Shown here piece by piece: positions 6,508 to 12,677 of a stretch of DNA of 16,159 bases. The position numbers and the translations under genes were made by a program. Under the pieces are notes generated by a model that worked only from the letters and a program-made list of their open reading frames with translations, did no database searches and was not told the origin of the DNA. This DNA comes from an uncultured Bacilli bacterium (GTDB lineage Bacteria; Bacillota_I; Bacilli_A; RF39; UBA660): assembly GCA_947587565.1 (NCBI GenBank), contig CANPYA010000018.1:1-16159 (forward strand). The letters are read 5' to 3'. Within the stretch, counting starts at the first letter, position 1. Each line of letters begins with the position of its first letter.

Positions 6508-6586
6508 TGTAAATTTGCCGTCAAAAAAAAGAACAATCTTTTAAATTATTGTTCTTTAGAAAAACCATATTTTTTATTGAATTTTT
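6508..6586. repeat. Direct repeat copy B: native rpmE 3' end
   Basis: This is the partner of 5712-5790. KKYG is a native feature of L31 C-termini, so this copy is taken as the original. It spans the final codons of rpmE, the terminator and about 15 bp of downstream flank. Confidence 0.95.
6523..6554 (-). terminator. Rho-independent terminator of rpmE
   Basis: A 7-bp stem GAACAAT/ATTGTTC with a 10-nt loop is followed by eight T on the minus strand. The upstream arm overlaps the rpmE stop codon. Confidence 0.88.
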
Positions 6587-6755
6587 CAATATTTCCAGTT
6601 TTCTTTGCTTTTCCTTGTGCACCAGTATAAAATGGATGGCATTCACTACAAACTTCAACATGGATTTCATCTTTAACAGATTTAGTTTTAAAAGTAGCAC
6701 CACAAGCACATTTAACTGTTGCATCTTTCATTTCTGGATGAATATTTGTTCTCAT
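6546..6755 (-). CDS. rpmE: 50S ribosomal protein L31, zinc-binding type
   Basis: This 69-residue protein begins MRTNIHPEMKDATVKCACG. The zinc ligands Cys16, Cys18, Cys36 and Cys39 are all present (CACG and CSEC), followed by HPFYTGAQGKAKKTGNIEKFNKKYG. It is the C+ (zinc) form of L31, which forms the intersubunit bridge at the central protuberance. AAGGAG lies 6 nt before the ATG. It has its own extended -10 promoter, a leader of about 50 nt with a hairpin, and a strong terminator, so it is monocistronic. The C-terminal GFSKEQ after KKYG extends the common L31 core and is the part copied into the rhomboid gene. Confidence 0.97.
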   Translation of the reverse strand: MRTNIHPEMKDATVKCACGATFKTKSVKDEIHVEVCSECHPFYTGAQGKAKKTGNIEKFNKKYGFSKEQ

Positions 6756-6776
6756 ATTTTTCTCCTTCCGCCATAC

Positions 6777-6797
6777 TTACTAAATTAAGCATAGTAA
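6777..6797 (-). promoter_or_regulatory. Hairpin in the rpmE 5' leader
   Basis: TTACTA (6797-6792 on minus) and TAGTAA (6782-6777) are perfect 6-bp arms separated by 9 nt, about 10 nt upstream of the Shine-Dalgarno. E. coli rpmE is reported to be autoregulated by L31 through its leader; whether this hairpin does the same is unknown. Confidence 0.4.
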
Positions 6798-6812
6798 CTT
6801 TCGTTCTTAAGT

Positions 6813-6840
6813 ATTATAACATATTTTTTAAAACAATCAA
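6813..6840 (-). promoter_or_regulatory. rpmE promoter
   Basis: Minus-strand TTGATT (6840-6835), 16-bp spacer, and perfect TATAAT (6818-6813) preceded by TGT, making an extended -10. The expected start is near 6806. Confidence 0.75.
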
Positions 6841-6843
6841 GTC

Positions 6844-7527
6844 CTAGATGGAATGAATTATCATATCGGCAATTATCTTATGGCCTTTATAATTAAAATA
6901 ATAACTACTTTTACTGGCATAATAGTCTTCCGTTAACATTAAATCATTAATGTTAATAAAGATTGCGTCATATTTTATTGCAATATTAGATACTTCCGAA
7001 TTTAAAATAATAACATTGCTTTTATCTAAATAACTATTTTCATAAAAACCAACAATTATAATGGTTCCTTCCGAAATATCTCTTAACATATAAAGTAAAT
7101 CATCATATTCTTTAATAAATTTATCTAAATATTCTTTTGTTAAATCATCTGTCATTGTTATTTTAACTAGTTCTTCTTCGCCAATGTTTATGGTAACAAT
7201 ATCTGCTTTATGAATTAGTTGTTGCATACTAAGTTTAGCATTATCTTTCGTAATATTACTTTTTAAATCCGTAATTAAATCATCTATTTTATAATTTTTA
7301 TAACTGAAACTGGCATCATAACTTTTTAATAGTCTTTTATTCTCAAAATATTCTTTTAAATAATCATTATAACTAATGCCATCAATGTTATAAGCTGTTT
7401 CCCCACTTGAAATAGCATCTCCTAAAGCCACAATATTTATTTTTTCTTCTCTGTTAAAAAAGTAAATAAAATAAGTTAAAAGAGTACTAACTAAAATAAT
7501 AATTATTAATTTATATTTTCTTCGCAA
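6844..7527 (-). CDS. Membrane-anchored SGNH/GDSL-hydrolase-like protein, catalytic residues lost
   Basis: This 227-residue protein has an N-terminal membrane anchor (about residues 7-24) and a predicted extracellular SGNH fold. Block I reads IVALGDAISSG, where GDS is expected: the nucleophile Ser is Ala38. Block III reads NIGEEEL in place of a GxND-type motif, and block V (YFNYKGHKI) lacks the usual Asp-x-x-His arrangement. The GTG at 7536 forms part of the AGGTGG Shine-Dalgarno, so I start at the TTG at 7527, 5 nt after it. The murA terminator ends right at this ribosome binding site. The fold assignment rests on the order of motifs. It is likely a pseudoenzyme, perhaps binding cell-wall or lipid material. 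Confidence 0.75.
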   Translation of the reverse strand: MRRKYKLIIIILVSTLLTYFIYFFNREEKINIVALGDAISSGETAYNIDGISYNDYLKEYFENKRLLKSYDASFSYKNYKIDDLITDLKSNITKDNAKLSMQQLIHKADIVTINIGEEELVKITMTDDLTKEYLDKFIKEYDDLLYMLRDISEGTIIIVGFYENSYLDKSNVIILNSEVSNIAIKYDAIFININDLMLTEDYYASKSSYYFNYKGHKIIADMIIHSI

Positions 7528-7540
7528 ACAAACCACCTAA

Positions 7541-7568
7541 AATAAAAAAATGTAGATTTCTCTACATT
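7541..7568 (-). terminator. Rho-independent terminator of murA
   Basis: On the minus strand AATGTAGA and TCTACATT form a perfect 8-bp stem closed by a GAAA tetraloop, followed by TTTTTATTTT. The first arm contains the last base of the murA stop region. The T-tract abuts the SGNH gene's AGGTGG. Confidence 0.92.
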
Positions 7569-8820
7569 ATATTTCTTCAATTTTTATTTTAGCACCAACA
7601 TTACTTAATTTATGAATAATGTTTTCATAACCTCTTAAGATATAATCGATATCATATATAGAAGTTGTTCCTTTAGCAATAAGACCCGCTAAGATAAGAG
7701 CAGCTCCACCCCGAAGGTCTGTGGCATTAATTTTTGTCCCAACTAATTCGGTTTTACCTTTAATTGTGGCGGTTCGATCATTTATTTCGACTTTGGCTCC
7801 CATATTTATTAAATGGGGATAATGACCAATACGGTTTTCATATATAGTTTCGGTTATTTTACTTACCCCTTCCGCTTGGGTTAATAAAACACTCATTGGT
7901 TGATTTAAGTCCGTTGGAAATCCGGGATAACCTTCCGTAACAATTTCGACTGGTTTTAAATTTTCACTTTTATTCATAATGGCATAATTACTACCTAAAG
8001 TATATTTAACACCCATAGCATCTAACTTTGCAAATAAAGAGCCATTGTGTTCGGGTATAATTCCTTCAATTTTTAAATTATCACCAAGTAAAGCCCCCAT
8101 TAAAATATAGGTACCTGATTCAATGCGATCCGGAATAACTTCAATTTCGGCACCATGTAATTTACTTACACCATCAATAGTAATGGTATCTGTACCAGCC
8201 CCACTTATTTTAGCCCCCATTTTATTTAAGAAATCCATAATATTTATTATTTCTACTTCTTTAGCGGCATTATGAATTATGGTTCTACCTTCAGCCATAA
8301 CTGCCGCATACATAATATTAATTGTTGCCCCAACACTCGCAAAATCCAAAGTAATTTCGGCACCCTTTAAATGTTCCGCATCAAGAGTATATTTATGTCC
8401 TCTTTTAGTAACTTTTGTTCCTAAAGCCTTAAATCCTTTTAAATGCAAATCAATAGGTCTTGAACCAATATTGCAACCACCTGGAAAATAAATTTCCACA
8501 TGTTTATACTTACTTAATAAAACTCCCATAAAATAATAAGACGCTCTTAAACGCACACTTAACTCTTGAGTTATCAAAGTATTCTTTAAATTAGTGGTAT
8601 CAATTTTTATTACTTTACCATCTTGTTCAATATCACAATTAAGTAACTTAACAATATCAAACAAAGCATCCCGGTCAGTAATATTCGGAACATTACTAAT
8701 AGTACTTACACCATCCGCAAGTAAAGATGCTGGAATTAAAGCTACCGCACTATTTTTGGCTCCCCCAATTGTAATCGTTCCTTTTAAAGGATAACCACCT
8801 TCAATAATAATTCTTTCCAT
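7567..8820 (-). CDS. murA: UDP-N-acetylglucosamine 1-carboxyvinyltransferase
   Basis: This 417-residue cytosolic enzyme transfers enolpyruvate from PEP to UDP-GlcNAc, the first committed step of peptidoglycan synthesis. Visible are GGAKNSA with Lys22 and Asn23, PGGCNIGSRPIDLHLKGF with the catalytic Cys116 (the fosfomycin target, unchanged), and GFPTDLNQP with the general-base Asp near 304. The length is normal. The ATG follows GAAGGTATGGT, a modest ribosome binding site. It is transcribed from a near-consensus sigma-A promoter through a leader of about 165 nt with a strong 5' hairpin, and is ended by a strong terminator, so it is its own unit. In B. subtilis murAA lies directly before spoIID; here an rpmE/rhomboid/CPBP/rpiB segment intervenes. 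No rho gene accompanies it. Confidence 0.98.
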   Translation of the reverse strand: MERIIIEGGYPLKGTITIGGAKNSAVALIPASLLADGVSTISNVPNITDRDALFDIVKLLNCDIEQDGKVIKIDTTNLKNTLITQELSVRLRASYYFMGVLLSKYKHVEIYFPGGCNIGSRPIDLHLKGFKALGTKVTKRGHKYTLDAEHLKGAEITLDFASVGATINIMYAAVMAEGRTIIHNAAKEVEIINIMDFLNKMGAKISGAGTDTITIDGVSKLHGAEIEVIPDRIESGTYILMGALLGDNLKIEGIIPEHNGSLFAKLDAMGVKYTLGSNYAIMNKSENLKPVEIVTEGYPGFPTDLNQPMSVLLTQAEGVSKITETIYENRIGHYPHLINMGAKVEINDRTATIKGKTELVGTKINATDLRGGAALILAGLIAKGTTSIYDIDYILRGYENIIHKLSNVGAKIKIEEI

Positions 8821-8987
8821 ACCATACCTTCTTTAAAAACATACACAAAGATATTTTCGATGAAACTACCTTTACTATTATTTATGCAATTTTCTGGGTT
8901 TTTGTGCTAGTTTAAAAGTCTAAATAATAGGAAGTGTATTTAAGTATTTTATAATTTGAAAACAAGGTATCAATACCGGTTTTCCTT
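8821..8987 (-). promoter_or_regulatory. Long structured 5' leader of murA
   Basis: From the predicted start near 8987 to the murA ATG is about 165 nt. At the very 5' end (8984-8958) GAAAAC pairs with GTTTTC, enclosing an inner stem GGTAT/ATACC with a 2-nt loop. No T-box specifier/NCCA-binding motif or known riboswitch core was recognised, and no reading frame of length was seen. It may be an mRNA-stabilising structure or a regulatory leader. Confidence 0.5.
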
Positions 8988-8993
8988 AAGATT

Positions 8994-9022
8994 ATCATAC
9001 TTATTTTAAGGTATTTTGTCAA
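8994..9022 (-). promoter_or_regulatory. Strong sigma-A promoter of murA
   Basis: Minus-strand TTGACA (9022-9017), exactly 17 bp, TATGAT (8999-8994). This is one of the best consensus promoters in the window, located just after the small membrane gene. Confidence 0.85.
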
Positions 9023-9039
9023 TAGAATAAATTTACTTT

Positions 9040-9075
9040 TTAGAATACTGTCAATTTAGTTTTTAAGTATTCTAA
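9040..9075. repeat. Perfect 9-bp inverted repeat
   Basis: TTAGAATAC (9040-9048) and GTATTCTAA (9067-9075) are exact complements separated by 18 bp. They cover the end of the small membrane gene, about 20 bp upstream of the murA -35. No T-tract follows on either strand, so it is not an evident terminator. It could be an operator or RNA hairpin. Confidence 0.6.
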
Positions 9076-9210
9076 GATATTTACATTGTTTGGGCCAATT
9101 AAATCCTTTGTCAAGATATTGTTAACTAAGAAATAAATCAAAACAACTTCAAATAATATTAAGATAATATTAATTATAATAAACATTTTTTTCGTTATAT
9201 ATTTAGGCAT
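9040..9210 (-). CDS. Small single-pass membrane protein, 56 residues, overlapping the repeat-protein gene
   Basis: The frame begins MPKYITKKMFIIINII and encodes a basic N-terminus, one hydrophobic span (about residues 9-33) and a short polar tail ending in TVF. Its ATG overlaps the stop of the upstream repeat-protein gene by 8 nt (ATGCCTAA), the same arrangement as the kinase-gapA and CPBP-CPBP junctions. There is only a weak Shine-Dalgarno, so it would depend on translational coupling. The tail codons contain a 9-bp inverted repeat. No family is recognised. The basic-then-hydrophobic pattern and precise overlap favour a real gene, but it is short. Confidence 0.6.
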   Translation of the reverse strand: MPKYITKKMFIIINIILILFEVVLIYFLVNNILTKDLIGPNNVNILEYLKTKLTVF

Positions 9211-10144
9211 TTCGATCTAAATAGATTTCACAAGATGCTACTTCACTCGCCGTTGTTTCAATATAACCATCAGTATAAGTTATATTAGTATCTATCCTTT
9301 CATTATTAATATTTTTACAACTACTACGTTCACTATTTAAATGATACTCAATATTTGATGGTATAGCTAATCTTTCAATATAATCTTGTTCACCTTGGGT
9401 ATATTCTGTAAATAATCTTATCGTTATATCTGCCACTTGTTTAGTAAAATAAGCTCGACAATTATCTTTATTATTAGTTTTTAAAGTAATTTTATGCAAA
9501 GTACTATCATAATTTAATTCATTATTATTATCACATTCATAATGACTATAAACATAACCAAATAACGGTATATTATTTGTTAAAGAATAAGTATCACTAT
9601 TTATTTCATCTTCAATCATAATATCAACAGTAATATCAAATTTATTTTTTAAATCAAAATAAATTGAACAAATATCTTTACCATTTAGAGTAACATTCGT
9701 ATTGTTTAAAGTAGTATCAAAATTTAATTTAGAATTATTTTCACATTTATATCCATTATAAGTATAACCAACTGTTGGAATATCGCTAACTAAATGATAT
9801 TCGCCATTATCACTAGCATTTTCCAAATAAACAAGTAAAACATAATCATAATTTTTAGCGTATATATTACCTACTAAAGCATGAATAAAAGGTATGGAAT
9901 TTATTGAACGATAAAAAGCTAAAGAGGTAAATAGATTAATAATTAAAATAGCCACTATTGCACCAAGACCCGAAAAGATTAAATATTTCTTCCGTTTTTC
10001 TCTAATTTTCAAATTATTTTTTAGATTATTAAAATATATAATAGATGAATTATAAAACAACTTTAATTTTTCTTTAAATTTACTATAGTATTTTAAAAAT
10101 TCATTTTTATATTCTTTATAAATAGTTATTATTTTTTCTTTCAT
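9203..10144 (-). CDS. Membrane-anchored protein with three paired-cysteine repeats
   Basis: This is a 313-residue protein of unrecognised family. Residues 1-53 are a charged, Lys-rich, probably helical cytoplasmic part; one membrane span covers about 55-77. Three repeat units follow at about 101-165, 171-234 and 239-310. Each has a GYxYxxYxCxNNxxLNxDxT-like core and ends in CxxYF or CEIYL. Each repeat has two cysteines (134/159, 204/229, 276/305), placed to form one disulfide per domain. The first two repeats are clearly alike, the third is divergent. It lies downstream of spoIIR-mntP and overlaps a small membrane gene. The ribosome binding site is weak. The role is unknown; surface or intermembrane binding is plausible given three beta-rich domains outside the membrane. 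Confidence 0.8.
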   Translation of the reverse strand: MKEKIITIYKEYKNEFLKYYSKFKEKLKLFYNSSIIYFNNLKNNLKIREKRKKYLIFSGLGAIVAILIINLFTSLAFYRSINSIPFIHALVGNIYAKNYDYVLLVYLENASDNGEYHLVSDIPTVGYTYNGYKCENNSKLNFDTTLNNTNVTLNGKDICSIYFDLKNKFDITVDIMIEDEINSDTYSLTNNIPLFGYVYSHYECDNNNELNYDSTLHKITLKTNNKDNCRAYFTKQVADITIRLFTEYTQGEQDYIERLAIPSNIEYHLNSERSSCKNINNERIDTNITYTDGYIETTASEVASCEIYLDRNA

Positions 10145-10195
10145 ATTTCTTCACTATTTATATAATGAAAAAAAATTCTAATTTTTATACAAAAT

Positions 10196-10732
10196 TTATT
10201 TAAAAATATGAAATATTCCTAATACAAGTAATAAAATAATACCTAAAATATTGCCATAAATACCTAATTTTTCATGCGAATACTTACCTATTAATAATCC
10301 TAAAAATGTAAATGATGCCGCACAAAGACTAAAAATTAAACCTGATAATATCACATCATTTGTAATGGCACTTAACCCAAGACCCGTGGAAAAACTATCT
10401 AAACTAACGGAAATCGATACTAAAAACATATTAAATAAGTTTAATTCAAAAAATTTATCATCTTGTTTAATTAACTCAATAATCATTTCTATCCCGATAA
10501 ATAAAAGAATAATACCTAAAAGAAAATTAACATTGATATTTAAAAAGGTGATTATTTTACTACCTAAAAGTGAACCAAAAAGAGGCATAAAAAAGTGCAT
10601 TATGCCAACGAGAGTACAAAGAAATACTATTTTTCTTTTACTAATATTAAATGTGCCAATACTAAGACATACGGAAAATGTATCCATAGATAAAGAAATA
10701 CCAATTAGAAATAAAGATAAAATTATTGACAC
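10196..10732 (-). CDS. mntP: Manganese efflux pump MntP family protein
   Basis: This 178-residue protein has six hydrophobic segments in two halves, each bearing a family motif: SMDTFSVCLSIG (Asp17) and SLDSFSTGLGLSA (Asp112), plus an intramembrane Glu (IGIEMI, about residue 82). This is the PF02659 fold. MntP exports Mn2+. The related sporulation protein YtaF is the main alternative, but length and neighbourhood favour MntP, since spoIIR and mntP (ywlD) are close together in B. subtilis too. The start is a GTG preceded by AGGTG. No yybP-ykoY-type manganese riboswitch is visible in the 25-bp gap after spoIIR, so it is probably co-transcribed with spoIIR. Confidence 0.85.
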   Translation of the reverse strand: MSIILSLFLIGISLSMDTFSVCLSIGTFNISKRKIVFLCTLVGIMHFFMPLFGSLLGSKIITFLNINVNFLLGIILLFIGIEMIIELIKQDDKFFELNLFNMFLVSISVSLDSFSTGLGLSAITNDVILSGLIFSLCAASFTFLGLLIGKYSHEKLGIYGNILGIILLLVLGIFHIFK

Positions 10733-10757
10733 ATTATCACCTAATTAAATATATTTG

Positions 10758-11264
10758 CTAATCTTTAAATTTATTAATTATTTTAGAAGCATAAAATTCA
10801 TATTCAGCATCATCTAAATTATTATTTTCATCAAGTAAACATAAAGGAGGAAATAAAACACACCACCAGTTATGACCCTTTCCTTCACCTAAAGTTATAA
10901 CTAAACTTTCATAATTACCAGCCGGGTAGTTTACTCCTTTATAATTTTTAGGAGGGAAATAATTATTACCAAAACTAACATTATAATTAACATTATATTT
11001 ATCCAATATACTATCTACTTTATCTAAATTATTATTAATAATAGTTCTAGCTTCATCAATATTATGGGCTTTAACAACCATTTTATTAATTTCTTTTTGC
11101 ACATCATCTTTAATAGTCATTTTTAACTTTTGATCAATTTTTTCATCACTATTTGCAATAATTCGAAATCTAATGGCATCATCAGGTATTAATATTTTTT
11201 CTTTTTCATTAACTAAAACTAATATAACCATTATAAAAAATAAAATAATTATCCCTTTTTTCAT
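10758..11264 (-). CDS. spoIIR: SpoIIR, forespore signal for pro-sigma-E processing
   Basis: This 168-residue secreted or membrane-anchored protein has a hydrophobic N-terminus (residues 4-18), IRFRIIANSDEKIDQKLK near 31-48, YPAGNYESLVITLGEGKG, and the hallmark NWWCVLFPPLC at 132-142. SpoIIR is made in the forespore under sigma-F and exported into the intermembrane space to activate the SpoIIGA protease, which processes pro-sigma-E in the mother cell. AGGTG lies 7 nt before the ATG. A sigma-F-like promoter is visible upstream (11311-11339). It is the first gene of spoIIR-mntP and possibly the following repeat-protein gene. The family signature is complete. Confidence 0.97.
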   Translation of the reverse strand: MKKGIIILFFIMVILVLVNEKEKILIPDDAIRFRIIANSDEKIDQKLKMTIKDDVQKEINKMVVKAHNIDEARTIINNNLDKVDSILDKYNVNYNVSFGNNYFPPKNYKGVNYPAGNYESLVITLGEGKGHNWWCVLFPPLCLLDENNNLDDAEYEFYASKIINKFKD

Positions 11265-11310
11265 TTATATCACCTATAAATGTATTGCGATAATTATTTA
11301 AATTTTATTC

Positions 11311-11339
11311 AATTTTTACCTTAAATATCATTCTTAAAA
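11311..11339 (-). promoter_or_regulatory. Candidate sigma-F promoter for spoIIR
   Basis: On the minus strand GGTAAAAATT (11320-11311) fits the sigma-F -10 pattern GGnrAnAnTw as I recall it. Fourteen nt upstream is TTTTA (11339-11335), a partial -35. The -10 lies about 47 bp before the spoIIR start. The spacing equals that of the spoIIQ candidate. Confidence 0.35.
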
Positions 11340-11349
11340 TATCTAAGAA

Positions 11350-11379
11350 TTGTGAAGAAACAATAAAATGAAGTATAAT
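11350..11379 (+). promoter_or_regulatory. Promoter of the plus-strand orphan
   Basis: TTGTGA (11350-11355), 18-bp spacer, perfect TATAAT (11374-11379). It lies in the divergent gap shared with spoIIR and is the only evident plus-strand promoter leading into a gene. Confidence 0.6.
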
Positions 11380-11421
11380 ATAGTTGTTATAAATTAACTT
11401 AGAAAGGAATATTAAACGAAG

Positions 11422-11685
11422 ATGAATGAAGAGTTAAATTACATGATAAAATCATTTATCAATGGAGAATATGAAGCAAATAAGTTTTGTTATGATTTTA
11501 TTGATAAATATTCCCAAATTGAAGTTAATAATTTAGAAAGAAAATATCTTTATATTTATGATGATATAAATGAAGCTTGTTCTTTGTATGACGATACCAA
11601 TACACATGATAAAAGATTATTAAACGAAACCCAATTTAGAGAAGAAGTTAAAAAACAATATAAGAAATTAATTAGGAAAAAATAA
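11422..11685 (+). CDS. Small soluble orphan protein, colicin-D-immunity-like appearance
   Basis: This 87-residue protein has no signal or membrane segment, is predicted to be helical, and is acidic in the middle and basic at the end (KKQYKKLIRKK). The order MIKSFINGEYEANKFCYDFIDKY, then a helix, then YDDINEACSLYDD, resembles the colicin D immunity-like helical-bundle family (pattern FxxGxxxxxxFxxxFxxxW/Y), often found as stand-alone genes in Bacillota. I judge that match only tentative. It is the sole plus-strand gene. It has its own promoter at 11350-11379, AAAGGA about 13 nt before the ATG, and a shared bidirectional terminator with spo0A. No toxin gene lies next to it. Confidence 0.75.
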   Translation: MNEELNYMIKSFINGEYEANKFCYDFIDKYSQIEVNNLERKYLYIYDDINEACSLYDDTNTHDKRLLNETQFREEVKKQYKKLIRKK

Positions 11686-11713
11686 ATTATTTTATTTTTC
11701 CCGTTCATAGTAC

Positions 11714-11748
11714 AAAAAAAGCAACCACATTACCATGATTACTTTTTT
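11714..11748. terminator. Bidirectional terminator between the orphan and spo0A
   Basis: A 12-bp stem (minus strand AAAAAAGTAATC with GGTTGCTTTTTT, two G-U pairs) and a 10-nt loop lie between convergent genes. It ends in a T-run on both strands. On the minus strand it starts at the spo0A stop codon. Confidence 0.85.
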
Positions 11749-12508
11749 AACTATAAATCAAATTATTATTTACTCTTAAACGATCCGCTAAAGTTGTTAA
11801 ATATTCGGCGTTTGTTGGTTTATCACGATTAACGTCTAAACTATTACCAAATATATCTTCCATTAAATTGATATCTCCTCTACTCCAACTTATTTCAATT
11901 GCATGTCTAATTGCTCTTTCAACTCTTGTTGGCGTAGTATCATACTTTTCGGCAATTTGTGGATATACGTCCTTCGTTATATAGGAAATAGCATTTTTAT
12001 TTTTATATACTATCATTATACCTTCTTTAATATAATTGAAACCCCTTATGTGAGATGGAATACCTAAACTATGTAAAAGGTCAGTTAATATTGCTTCTTG
12101 ATTAAAGAATTTATTGTTTTGAATAGTTTGTTTCATGTTGATATTTAAAATTCTTTTTTCAAGACTCATAAAGTTAATTGGTTTTAACATATAGTAATCA
12201 ATACCTAATTTATTAGCTTCATCTAAGACATTTTCATCTCTAAAGTTAGTTGTTATAATGACATTCTTATGAATATTTCTTTTTTCAAGTTCACTAAGAA
12301 TAAATAAGCCATCTAAACTAGGTAATATTAAATCCATGACAATAATATCAATATCATTAACATTATTAAGTATGAAACTTAAACCTTCCTCTCCATCATT
12401 TTTACAAGCTACAACTTTAATTACTTCGTGACTGCTGAAATACTTCTCTACATCTTTAGTTAATGATTCATTACTATCAATAACTAAAACTTTGATTTTG
12501 TTTTTCAT
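11747..12508 (-). CDS. spo0A: Spo0A, master response regulator of sporulation
   Basis: This 253-residue protein has a receiver domain at residues 5-125 with phospho-acceptor Asp59 (VMDLILPSLDG), Thr86/87 and Lys109. The Spo0A-specific DNA-binding domain lies at about 138-250, with TPTRVERAIRHAIEISWSRG, FGN and KPTNAEYLTTLADRLR. The acidic pocket reads IDSNES, so one of the usual two adjacent acidic residues is Ser. AAAGGAG lies 6 nt before the ATG at 12508. An in-frame ATG at 12598 would add 30 residues but runs through the promoter, so it is rejected. Phosphorylated Spo0A binds 0A boxes (TGNCGAA). Two such sites lie 115-131 bp upstream of its own gene, suggesting autoregulation. spoIVB, the usual neighbour, is absent. 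Confidence 0.98.
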   Translation of the reverse strand: MKNKIKVLVIDSNESLTKDVEKYFSSHEVIKVVACKNDGEEGLSFILNNVNDIDIIVMDLILPSLDGLFILSELEKRNIHKNVIITTNFRDENVLDEANKLGIDYYMLKPINFMSLEKRILNINMKQTIQNNKFFNQEAILTDLLHSLGIPSHIRGFNYIKEGIMIVYKNKNAISYITKDVYPQIAEKYDTTPTRVERAIRHAIEISWSRGDINLMEDIFGNSLDVNRDKPTNAEYLTTLADRLRVNNNLIYS

Positions 12509-12553
12509 TTTCTTCTCCTTTAAATAATTAATTTTTTCACTGCCTGTAAATAC

Positions 12554-12639
12554 ATTATAAAAGATTATTTGACAAAAATCCATAGGAAGTTTTGACAAGT
12601 TTTGTCTATCTATGTAAAGTTGTGTCGAATTGGGTCGAA
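12554..12639 (-). promoter_or_regulatory. spo0A promoter region with tandem Spo0A boxes
   Basis: A perfect TATAAT lies on the minus strand at 12559-12554, with no good -35. Upstream, reading the plus strand, are TGTCGAA (12623-12629) and GGTCGAA (12633-12639), exactly 10 bp apart. Between them and the -10 are two near-boxes, TTGTCAAA on the minus strand at 12598-12591 and 12575-12568. This is consistent with Spo0A controlling its own gene. Confidence 0.6.
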
Positions 12640-12645
12640 AATCAT

Positions 12646-12677
12646 AAAAAAAATACTAAAATTCTCAGTTTTTAGCA
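12646..12677 (-). terminator. Rho-independent terminator of pgk
   Basis: On the minus strand TGCTAAAA pairs with TTTTAGTA (8 bp, one G-U) around an 8-nt loop, followed by eight T. The pgk stop codon lies in the loop. Confidence 0.85.

Noticed and set aside
5712..6586. Treating the rpmE repeats as ends of an insertion sequence
   Set aside because: There is no transposase, no terminal inverted repeats and no short target duplication. The repeats are a gene 3' end with terminator, better explained by duplication or integration without a resident recombinase.
6521..6724. Second minus-strand frame overlapping rpmE
   Set aside because: It is out of frame with the zinc-binding L31 sequence and gives a low-complexity Leu/Lys product.
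8279..8794. Plus-strand open frames inside murA (and similar ones inside gapA, mntP, rpmE and the kinase)
   Set aside because: They are antisense shadows of clearly conserved genes, with no ribosome binding sites or recognisable products.
8821..8987. T-box or known riboswitch in the murA leader
   Set aside because: No T-box consensus, antiterminator bulge or recognisable riboswitch core, and no terminator before the murA start.
11747..12598. Longer Spo0A with 30 extra N-terminal residues from the ATG at 12598
   Set aside because: The extension translates the -10 and leader, has no Shine-Dalgarno, and Spo0A proteins start just before the receiver domain. AAAGGAG precedes the ATG at 12508.
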